Source of the DNA: Phlebiopsis flavidoalba
Lineage: Eukaryota > Basidiomycota > Agaricomycetes > Polyporales > Phanerochaetaceae
Direction: 5' to 3'
NCBI GenBank assembly: GCA_035772785.1
Contig: JAOCPU010000001.1
Span: 1,054,001 to 1,118,000, forward strand
Length of the DNA stretch: 64,000 bases
The notes beneath the pieces were generated by a model. It was not told where the DNA came from, did not search any database, and was given only the letters and a program-made list of their open reading frames with translations. Both the position numbers and the translations under genes were made by a program. Below, piece after piece: positions 55,237 through 64,000 of the stretch (positions are counted from its first letter, which is position 1; each line of letters starts with the position of its first letter).

Positions 55237-57651
55237 CTTTTTGGCTTTCTAAATGTTGTGCTTGCGAGTAGCACAAGGTCTAAGGGTACCCCAGGATAGA
55301 CAGTGTTAACCCAGTTTCATAAACAGTTTACACCACTTCATAAACAGTTTATCAGCGCAAAAGTTGCAGTCCTACAATCACGACCGGCAGACTCATTCAT
55401 GGTGCTGTGTTGGTGGAATCTGTCTATGCGTCCTAGAGTAGCCTAGAAAAACTCTGCGGAAAAAGGGCAAGACAGATTATTGAATGGTTCAATCAGCAAG
55501 AATATATAGAACAATCAAGTATAGCTAGAGCTCGGACCAGTCACTGTCCAATCTGATCTTCATAAATCGCTATTAGCATAAAAAGTCCCTGAGGGTGGCA
55601 AAAGCTTTCGAGGAGTTTTTCGAGTTCCTAAGGTTTGAAACAAAGTCAATCTCTTATGCCCTGCCAGCCATCAGCACGTGTGGCAACAAGAATACTGGAA
55701 AAAAAGAAGATATCTCCCTGGCGACGAGTGAGTCGAACCCGGCTTCGCCTTGTTCGCGCACACTTTCACCGATGACAGGCGCGTGTACGTTGTATAACCG
55801 AAATATAACTACCAGGGATTGACGAGGAACTCCCACATTACAATTTTCATGATCCTAAGGGAGGGTAGAGAACTAAGCGTTCCATAGTACCTGCGAACGC
55901 ATTCACGCCGGGACTTGCATCGGTCCGACGATGTACATCGACCTCACCAGGCTTGTTCGCTACAATGCCATCTGCACAACACCGCCAAGTGACCCTTCAT
56001 ACATTTCTCGCTGTCTGAAACGCATATCGTTGGGCGGGTCACGGGGACCCTTGTCTCCAACCTTCGGCCTGCTGATTTACGATGATGCCCTCTTATTAAC
56101 CGAGTCTCCAACTTCACATCCTTAACTCACACTAAAAGAGTTGACTGGCGAATACCAGGCGTTCCCTACCTCTTTAGTCTACTAATAGGCAAGTTGAAAG
56201 TTTTACAGAGGACAAGAAGTAGATGCGTTGACCCAGTAACCTTTTGGACCAGACGATGCGTGGCAGGACAATTATCGGCTTTGTGCAATTATATTCTAAA
56301 ACGTACATGTAAACGTACCATCCTCAATAGAGGCACAACTCGCGCCTTCAAACGCCGCACTGAGAAGCCCGGCCCTGTCCTAACTTCTCGACCGTTGCTA
56401 CGCCGTATCGACAAGCGTATGTGTGTGTTTTTGCGCCCCTACCCCGATTTCTTACGGCCTCGCTGGCTCACGCTCCAAGAATCAGGACAGAGCAGAAAGG
56501 GCGCAGGTAGTCTGAATGGGCGCCAGCAGTTAATTGCCCGAGGACAACAATTGTAGTTGGAACGTAGAGCCAGTGTCGAATGCTAGCACAGAGCGCCTAA
56601 CGTTCATGGCCCAGTCAGTCGAAGTAGCGACTAAGCGGGGGTTCTTTAGAACCAGCGAATTACATTATGCGGATGCAAAAACTACATATAACAGCAAGAA
56701 CATCATCGTACGGCAAACGGAAAATACTGGCAAAGGCTGGTTTAGATCTAGGACCACTCCAGCTTTCCGCGCCCTAACCTCCTTGACTCTCTCCAACTAC
56801 GTTCTCTCGAGTGCCGCTACTCCCGTCAACTTAGTGCCTACTCCCTTTCGTTTAGTCTCGCACAATACCCCTCAACGCTTCTTACATCCCGTGGTATGTA
56901 CTGACAACCTTGTCCGGGACTTCTCAAACGCTGCGGCGTTGCTAGGCGACTCGCCTGCGGCCTCGAGGACGATAGACTTTCGACACTGGCGGGTGAGCGC
57001 GTTCGGCGGACCAAGTGGCGTGCAGGCAGCGTAGAAGAAAGCCAGTTCTGCGCGCAAACGCCTTGCATGCTAATTCGGCGTCCGGCGCGCGTTCCACAGT
57101 ATGGCCGGAGGGATGGCCGTCCGAGGAATTTGGCTGTCCAACTCGCGCGGGCAAAGTCTAGGATCATGACAGGTGCGTACATTTTGATCTTTTCAGAAAG
57201 CTCAGAAATTTCACTCGTCGTGCTAGATATGTAGATATTATCCGTCTCCATATACTCCGGTATGCGCTTAGCTTTCTCGTCTCTGCCGAATTCCTGTTTC
57301 CCTATTTCCAGTAACGTTTTCGAGTATAACGTGGAAAATGAGAATTATCAACTTTTTTTGCCAATCGCGACATAATTAGCCGCAGGCCATGTGACGTTAG
57401 TCCTCCAGCCATACTCTCGTCTCGTTATCGTTACAGGCCTAGCTACATCCGCGCTGTCTTACGCGGAAAGAGCTTTTCCCTGCCTAGCCAGGCGTTTTTA
57501 CAAGCTGATTGAAGATATCCAACAGTGAGGCGGTTGTCTCTGTATGCCAATAAGTTTTTCGTTTGCACTGTATTTTTTGCCTTAGTGTGTTCTTTTTAGT
57601 TTGTTTTTTTGGCACTGCTTTCGCTTTGGTGATGGTGATCCACTTGGTTGG
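55237..57651. other. Gene-poor stretch
   Basis: No gene was recognised in about 2.4 kb. A 166-codon plus frame (56534-57034) and an overlapping 137-codon minus frame (56838-57251) are open but motif-free. A short direct repeat, TTCATAAACAGTTTA, occurs at 55316-55330 and 55337-55351. T-rich sequence lies at 57560-57610. This could be remains of a lost gene or element, but nothing identifies one. Confidence 0.4.
55316..55351. repeat. Short tandem direct repeat (15-nt unit, 21-nt period)
   Basis: TTCATAAACAGTTTA occurs at 55316-55330 and again exactly at 55337-55351, shortly after the tRNA terminator. Its function is unknown. Confidence 0.8.
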
Positions 57652-60600
57652 TCAAGACTCTGTCGCCCCCGTGTCGTTGGCCAAGGATCTTCCTTTAGTC
57701 CATCCCAGCAGGGCCCTGCATGGACGGGACACAAAAGTCAAGCCCGTCATGAGGAAAGCTGCCGGGGCCCCGTCATGGCAGCGAGGCGAGTGATCGTTTA
57801 GCAAAGCCCAACTATCGCCATACCATTCATCATACTGCCGTCTGTCAGGTGTTACCCCGAACCAGTATACGAACACTTTTGTGCGCAAGATAGAGAGAGT
57901 TTTCCGATGCTGAGCATTAACTTCTCAAAGAAGGCTCAGCCTTCATGTCATCATGCATCGTGACAGTAGACGACCTTACGTGCTTGGCACTGAGCTCACC
58001 AGCAGTTTCAGCCTCTTCCAACAGAGCATTGGACCCGACATCATACACGCCCTTGGCCAACATCATGTATCCAAGGACACGCGTTTGGGTACGGGTGAGC
58101 AGCAAAGAATACTTGTCGAGATATCCGCTGAACGTTTGATCGTGCTCTTGCGCAAACAGAGTCCGTACTTCACCTGGATACCAATGCTATTGTCAGTTCA
58201 ATACTTCGGCTTAATAGAGAAAACTTTCACCGTGCTCAATGGTACCACGCGCAAAGCTCATCTGCGAACTGTTCCTTGTACTTCTCCAAGTACCTGGACA
58301 CACGTTCTTTATATGGATTGATTCCGGCGATAGCATAGACCTTCTCGCGCTCAGAATATGCCACAGACACCGCAAGAGTTCGCGGTAGTCTCTGTACTTC
58401 TCCGCCAGCGCAAATGCATCGGTACGACGAAACCTGTTACAGTCGCAAGACGTCGCAAGGACGCGACGCGGAGCCCTCTTCAAACTCTCCGTGAGCCGTA
58501 GGCCGTGCCCCCTGGACCATTTTAAATATGTACCCCATCGGGCCCCCTCTGCCTGCTTGTTCCTAGCCGCCCAAATCTGACACCCCAGCCCCTCAAACTC
58601 TCCTTTGAGTTTCCTCCACCGGGCGTTCATCTACCACATCCCTTAAACTGACGCCGCCTGCGATGATCCTAGCCATGCGCACCATTCGCTGAAAAGATGC
58701 CCATAGAAAGGATGATAGTCGCGATCTCTCAGGTCGTTGTGGACGGATGGTGTCAAGGTATATGCAGGAAGCTCGCGGGGCCAACGAACGCCCCGACGAG
58801 CTTGGCGACCGGTGACATCGAAAGAGATGTGTGATCATGTCGATAATAGCAGGTTCAGATGTCCAGGGTTGGGATCAAAGGAAGTCAATGCCGTAGACAC
58901 CGAGAATTTGTACTCTCGGTAGTCAATCTGCACTTTGGAGGAACGGTCTTGATAAAAACGTTAGTAACGATTGCACGGCCAGTCGGGCGCTCGCCTCACT
59001 TACGAGGATAGCAGAGTCATTCGACTTTGTGGCAGCCAAATTCGCGGAAAGACTGTGATTGACTTCGTACGACGACCGCTTAATGAGTCGTTGATCCTTA
59101 GCAGGATGGCCCCAAGGTCTTGAGCCTTCAATCGAAGAATGCCGCGACCCCATGTATTTATTCTTCATGGTGACCTTCACCAGCATATCTTTCATGTACG
59201 AGTAGAGATCGCCTCCATCAAGACGTTGTGCGATTTGGCCTATCCTGAAGTCCCAACTGAGCGATTAGACAGAACGTAAAAGTAGGTTTCAAAACATTAG
59301 CGTACTCAAGAGCATCGTTATGTCTCAACCATAGCTGCTGTGAGACAGCATACAGTTTTCCTCCGCAGTCCGTTTGGCTAGACGTTGCCGGGCTCTTCTG
59401 TTGACCATCTGCCGTGAAGAATAGCAATTGTAAGACTCCGTCACAAGACGCTGTATGCCACAGAAAGAGAATACCTATAGTGAGCCACACCATTATCGTT
59501 GATCGCAAGTTAATCAAGAAGCTAAGTCTCTCGCTTACGATGAGTCAGCTGCGCCTGCGAGGATCGTGGTTTGGTCGGACCACCACTCCATAGGTCTAGC
59601 GAACTGGCTGGGAGTAATCAATGTGTGATTCAAATAACTGACCCTTTGACTTACCAGACTCCATGATGGCTTGACTGAGCTGTTCAGCACGTGACTATCA
59701 CAGTGCTTCGCCATCGACATCTGGCGGAAACTGAAGTGGAGAGGGCTGATTCTGCAGAAAGAAAGCCTTCAAAACAAGCGTGCAGATTACATTTTTGAAG
59801 TTGCACTGACCTCAGGATGTGCGTACGTAAAGGATGAGCCCCCTTGTGACAGGGTGGACTTGCTGAACGTCTTCTACCTTGCTTGCCAGCGTTACTGATG
59901 ACGTGCACGTTAGACCACTGGATAGATCCTTCGACAGTGGATCAACTATTAGAAGTAACGACAGCCTAGCGAACTCTGATCACTGTTCTATTCGACCAGT
60001 TGACAGCTAGTAACTCTCATCCATATCAGTTTCGCAGCACGTCACGCCGACCATCAAGTACTTATTTGTCATCTTCCGGCGTGGAGAATACGCGTCAAGT
60101 GCCTAATGTCCTGTCGTTGACTGATTCTATAGCTCAAGATCCGACTCGTGCTATTCAGAGTTCTTATCCCAAACGTTCCAGACAGTCATTTCTTTGTGCA
60201 GCTAGAGACTTCTACTATACTTCGCCGGGCGCAGATTCACGACGGTGTCCACCGCAATCTGCTATTGAGATCAATGCTACGCACTGAGCAGACAAGCTGC
60301 TTCTGTTGGCGGCGCATAGGTCGGCGCCAGAAGCTAGTAGCGTCTGATGTAATATTTGAGTAAGACACCTTATATGGGCACAGTTGCCAATGAACAAACC
60401 ATACGCTACTGGATCATCGGCAACCTTAGATGTGCCACCTTGCGTTACAATGACTTGCGAACGCGGCCGGGCGCTAACGTATGAGTCACGAGGGCACACG
60501 AGCGCGTAGATGGGGGGGGCGGGGGGCGGTCCCCTTTTTTGGGGATGTTTGGGCCATTAGCGTCCAAAAACGCGGTGTACTCCAGACACCTCGCGAAATG

Positions 60601-62086
60601 AATACGAGCCACAAGCAATCATCCCCGGAGCTCAAGGATTTGTGAGCACTCCAAATCCCGGTACGAGAACGGGGTCAATGCCACAAAATACCTGATGACT
60701 TGCACAAGTCCAGCAACTCCAAATTCAAAAGTCCACTCCGCGAATGAAGATGGCGAATCTTGGTTTTGTATGTGCGGTGTGATACATCTCCAAATACATC
60801 CTGTCGTACAAGATGAGCTCCTCCACATCCCTCTGTGTTCGACATGTTCCACCTTTGTATCCGGAAGTCAACTTTCAAGGTCCAGACATCGCGTCGTCCA
60901 GTTCGGATCTTCTTGGCCGGTCGAACAAAGCCACGGCGCTGATGTTGCCGGCTTCTACTTGAGTGTCAGTGACGAGGAGAGGAGGGGGGAAAAGGCGTGT
61001 GAGGGAGAGCATTGACGTTGGGCGGTTGAACGCGTCGTGCGTTCACGATGTAACCTCCCGCTTGAAGCGGTGCAGCACGAGACGGAATAGCCGACCGAAT
61101 GAGGTGGAATGGACAACAAATGTCTGTGGCCCCTAATGAAGCGAGCAGTGTCACAACTGCTGAGTGAGAAGCGGCGGGAATATGAGAAACCACGTACATC
61201 TGCGCGGGGTAAGTGTAGTTACTCGCTCGTCGGCCATTCAGCGGCAAAGAGCTCTGGGACCGACGGTTCGCCACCACAGCAAGACCCATAGCCAGACTGT
61301 AATCCCAGAAGTGTAACACGCCTTCCTGGCCCCCCCCCCCCCCCCCCCCCCCCCCCGAAGAGCAATATGAGGCCAGGCTCACGGCTGAGACCCATATGGT
61401 ACAAGCGCATGTGTAGAGCTGTGTCCATGGGTAGTAGCGGTTCAATGTCTTGGGGGACACGCGAAGATGTAGCATGTCGGCGTTCCAGTGAGCGACTGTG
61501 TTCAATTAGCACAGTACAGGTAACGAGAAGGAATGGGTCTCTCACTTGTGAATGGTTCCAAAACGAAACATCTCTCAGCAGAAGCAACGAGAGCAAAACC
61601 TGTGGCCGTGTCCACCTCTCCTGTATACGCATCACGGTAGAAGTCTACAAAATATGCTCAATTGCTTAGTCACTTCCCGTAGACAAGAGCGCCTCATACC
61701 TGCATTTCTCAACAAGAGCTTCACCTCCGCGGGAAGATGCGCGTAAAACGTGACCTGCAGCTCGTCCGACTTTGCAAATATCGTCTCGAACCTGAACCCC
61801 CGCGTCGACGATGATTTCAGACTCATCGTCCGCGTCCCACGTCCATCCCCACCACGCTCATCGTCGGCGCCGACGGACGCCGGCCTCTCCGTGGCCCTCG
61901 TCGGCGTGCCCGTGCGCGACCGCACGACAGGCCTTGTGGCCGCGCGGGCGGCGGCATTGTTCATCAGGGTCACAGAGGCACTGGGGGCCGCACTTCTGCG
62001 TCGGATGGGGGGGGCGGCGTCGTGATGTCGTGGTGGCCACCCGTTTTCGTCACTGTTCGCCGCGGCGCCGGGGTGGGTGTCGGCAT
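57652..62086 (-). CDS. NUP133: Nucleoporin NUP133
   Basis: A structural subunit of the Y-shaped (Nup84/Nup107) scaffold of the nuclear pore. The ATG at 62084-62086 gives MPTPTPAPRRTVTKTGG, an unstructured N-terminus. The beta-propeller begins RFETIFAKSDELQVTFYAHL, then PAEVKLLLRN near 61700-61790. YHMGLSREPGLILLF follows near 61360-61400 and meets a 27-nt G block (coding strand) where other members have a short loop before the RFWD blade. Later pieces are EELILY-type sequence near 60780-60820 and SQVIVTQGGTSKVADDPVAYG near 60410-60470. The alpha-helical C-terminal half includes YMKDMLVKVTMKNKYMGS, DGVLQLLFFTADGQ and RLSSFLWASFQRMVRMA. Towards the end, TDAFALAEKYRDYRELLRC, QTRVLGYMMLAKGVYDVGSN and ALLEEAETAGELSAKH are typical. 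MLSIGKLS follows after an intron. The stop at 57652 is tentative. There are many introns and indels. Confidence 0.8.
61330..61356. repeat. Poly(C) homopolymer, 27 nt, inside a NUP133 exon
   Basis: Twenty-seven consecutive C on the plus strand (poly-Gly on the coding strand), sitting directly after the conserved EPGLILL string of the NUP133 propeller. Confidence 0.9.
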
Positions 62087-62297
62087 TTTTGTAGAATTAT
62101 AGTGCTGGGAAGGAGGACAGGGTGTTGAGCCTGAGGCTCGTGGTGAGGAACGCGATGAACGACAGAAATAGGGAGACGCCCGCGACGCGTCCGATGCATG
62201 AAAAAGCATTGCTGACGTAAGCGAACCCATCACAAGAGGACTGAGGCTTGTGTCCACACACCTCATCCCTTTGTCCACCTCAAACTACTGACGAACT
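62087..62297. promoter_or_regulatory. Divergent promoter of NUP133 and PRCC genes
   Basis: The 211 nt between start codons serve both genes. No obvious TATA box or factor site stands out. Confidence 0.5.
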
Positions 62298-63698
62298 ATG
62301 CTCGGCGTCGAGGACTACGGTAGCGACAGCGGCTCCGACAATGAGATACCACAACTTGCTACTAAGCCTACGCCGAAACCCGTTACAATCAGCCAAGTCC
62401 GGTCTCTCACTCCCTCCTCCTTCCGCAAGTGGTTCCAAACCCTCTGGCCTCTCGCTCCCCGCACCGAAGAAGAAAGGCCCTAAGAAGATTACGATAGGCC
62501 TCCCCGCGCTGCCCGGCGACCCCCGCAGACGGCGACCCCGACGACCGACCGCCGCCTGCAAAGAAGGCCCGCCTCGAGGACGCGGGCGCGGGGGCCTCGG
62601 CTCTCTTGAGCATGCTGCCCGCCCCGAAGAACAAGAACCCCGTGGCGCCGCAGCCGGAGCGCGTGCTTGGTGTGGTGGGCGAGGGCCGGGGCTGGTGTTC
62701 CGCGCGAAGCCGGCGGCGGCGCAGAGTGCGACGGTGGAGGACGCGGAGGAGGAGGATGAGGAGAAGGTGAATGAGGGGCCAGTGGGTGGTGGGATTCTTG
62801 AGGAGGTGAAAGGAGACGAAGCCGCCGGCGGGAGTGCCGTTCCTTCCGACTTCGCTGAAGAAGGGGAGGGCGAATGTGAGCACGGAGGAGAAGCATACGA
62901 TGTCGAAGGCTGCCGTGGTAGCTGCAAAGTCGGTTGCGCCTGCTGTGGACTTCTTCTCATTAGGTATGTACACGGCTGTATGGATACTGATAGTATACTG
63001 TATACTCATATCTTGGTAGGCTCAGCTGGCCCATCGGACGTCATCCGCGCCCTCCACCAGCATCTCATCCGCCGCGCCCTCCCTTCCATCCTCCTCTCTC
63101 TCCGTCTCATCCGCCCCAAAATCGACGACTTCACCCGCCCGAACCAACACAGCAAGACCTGTACCCAGGATACTACATGCTCTCCCTCTGGGGGCAGTGG
63201 GCCGCGCACGACGCAGCGTACTACAAGAAGTTCTACGACAAGTGGAAGAAGGAGTACGACGACCACGTGCGCGCGCTCGAGAAGGGCACCGCGAAGGGCT
63301 TCGAGGGCTTCGAGGACAGCGCGGCGGAGGTGAACGCGGCCAAGGAGATGGAGCGCGCAAAGAAGGAGATTCAGGAGCGCGAGGAGAAGAAGAGCTTGAC
63401 GATGGGCGGGCAGCATGTGCAGACGGAGGCTCCGAAGATGAACATCAAGGTATGTGGAGGGTTGTGTGTGGGCGGGCTGTGGCTCATTGTGAATGCAGGG
63501 TGCTGCGTTGAGCGGGCGGGCAAAAGGACGGCATCAGCTGTCTACGCTTCTTACAGAGGCATACCAGAACAGGGAGGCATTGGAAGAGAAGATTGCACAA
63601 GGCCGAAAGAACCGGAAAGAGGCGGGAAAACAAGTATGGTGCGCTCGCTTCCGCCTATGCACTGTCGAGTTCAAAACTACGGCACTTCAGGTTTCTGA
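62298..63698 (+). CDS. PRCC: PRCC-domain nuclear protein
   Basis: The human homologue PRCC is a nuclear, splicing-associated protein linked to the mitotic checkpoint. It starts at ATG 62298 with MLGVEDYGSDSGSDNEIPQ. A Pro/Lys-rich region follows: SGLSLPPPSASGSKPSG, LSLPAPKKKGPKKITIGLP, then acidic stretches and SALLSMLPAPKNKNPVAP. KPAAAQSATVEDAEEEDEEK, DFLPTSLKKGRANVSTEEKH and APAVDFFSLG come next, with the VDFFSL box followed by an intron. The C-terminal domain has YYMLSLWGQWAAHDAAYYKK, FYDKWKKEYDDHVRALEKG and NIKGAALSGRAKGRHQLST. LLTEAYQNREALEEKIAQGR and KNRKEAG follow. The final intron (GTGCGC...CTTCAG, about 63638-63690) splices AAG TAT G to GT TTC TGA, giving the diagnostic C-terminal KYGF and stop 63698. 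That clean end is the best-resolved exon join in the window. Confidence 0.85.
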
Positions 63699-64000
63699 AC
63701 ATTCGCCTTTTGTTCGTCGACTATGCACTGCGCCACATTGACACACCGTTTCCTCATTTACAATATACTCGCATTATACGCCGGAAACTACATATGTATG
63801 TATACATGTACAATAGAAGACGACGACATGATATGGTGGAGACGGTGCAGACTCGAAGAGATGAGGACAAAATCCGAAAGAGATGACTCGACAACAGACG
63901 TAGAGATGAGAAGTTTTACTTCGCAGACGAAGAGAACTCTGTTGAAGGCGCGATCAGCAGCCCGTTCGTGATGTGGAATATGTTGGCACGTACTGGTGAC
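63699..64000. other. 3' region of the PRCC gene to window edge
   Basis: AT-rich with TGTATGTATACATGTAC near 63796-63812, plausible 3' untranslated and polyadenylation sequence. No further gene was seen. Confidence 0.5.

Noticed and set aside
55690..55800. Possible minus-strand tRNA around a GGGTTCGA-like T loop
   Set aside because: The T stem does not pair and no matching acceptor strand lies at the right distance.
56534..57251. 166-codon plus frame and 137-codon minus frame as genes
   Set aside because: They overlap each other antisense, lack motifs and splice support, and lie in a gene-poor stretch.
62280..63009. Long minus-strand frames (226, 200 and 135 codons) opposite PRCC
   Set aside because: They are antisense shadows of the Pro/Glu-rich PRCC exons; the plus strand carries the conserved domain and KYGF end.
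1..64000. CRISPR array, prophage, or recognisable transposon
   Set aside because: No regularly spaced repeats, and no transposase, integrase or reverse transcriptase motifs were seen on either strand.

Overview
The window reads as nuclear DNA of a filamentous fungus, most likely a mushroom-forming basidiomycete (Agaricomycetes). The reasons are dense intron-split genes with short GT...AG introns (about 50-70 nt where I could fix both ends), small intergenic gaps on both strands, universal eukaryotic housekeeping genes, and a multi-pass membrane protein resembling the mushroom-specific DUF6534 family. No prokaryotic operon, CRISPR array, recognisable transposase or reverse transcriptase was seen.

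Layout, left to right. 1-2.6 kb: nothing recognised. 2.7-3.6 kb (+): unknown multi-exon gene. 4.1-9.7 kb (-): Arf guanine-nucleotide exchange factor GEA/GBF1. 9.9-11.2 kb (-): proteasome subunit alpha 4 (PRE6), head-to-head with a C78 (ZUP1/Mug105-type) deubiquitinase at 11.4-13.3 kb (+). 13.5-14.9 kb (-): TFIIH/CAK subunit TFB3, divergent from a LigB-type extradiol dioxygenase at 15.1-16.4 kb (+). 17.1-18.6 kb (+): PKA catalytic subunit. 19-26 kb: gene-poor accessory stretch with a DUF6534-like protein and a Ser/Thr-rich single-pass membrane protein (-). 26.5-27.6 kb (+): glyoxalase II. 27.9-28.9 kb (-): SFT2. 29.5-34.9 kb (-): EDC4/Ge-1-like decapping scaffold. 36.7 kb (+): tiny metallothionein-like gene. 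37.6-38.6 kb (-): six-hairpin glycosidase-like protein. 39.1-40.4 kb (-): Rab geranylgeranyltransferase alpha (BET4). 42.1-44.6 kb (+): splicing factor SYF1, apparently lacking its N-terminal half. 45.6-47.2 kb (+): WD40 protein. 47.7-49.0 kb (-): nitronate monooxygenase, divergent from cytochrome c haem lyase at 49.2-50.1 kb (+). 50.2-52.0 kb (-): ribosome biogenesis factor SSF1. 52.4-55.0 kb (-): SRP receptor alpha. 55.1 kb: a type II (serine-like) tRNA. 57.7-62.1 kb (-): nucleoporin NUP133, divergent from a PRCC-domain protein at 62.3-63.7 kb (+).

The genes do not form a pathway cluster. They are ordinary neighbours serving vesicle traffic (GEA, SFT2, BET4, SRP receptor), proteolysis (PRE6, ZUP1), transcription and RNA processing (TFB3, EDC4, SYF1, PRCC), nuclear pore, ribosome assembly and signalling.

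The strongest window-wide signal concerns sequence state. Almost every recognisable gene, including ones expected to be essential, changes reading frame inside conserved exons, and very long homopolymer blocks sit inside conserved coding sequence (33 A in glyoxalase II, 27 C in NUP133, G-runs in SYF1). This is better explained by an unpolished or damaged assembly than by mass pseudogenisation. Gene limits and exon joins below are therefore approximate, products were identified by reading conserved motifs across frames, and no database search was possible. I did not find a convincing new biological system. The best biological leads are the ZUP1-type protease with its promoter shared with a proteasome gene, the metallothionein-like microgene, the duplicated SSF1 tail and the 19-26 kb accessory stretch.
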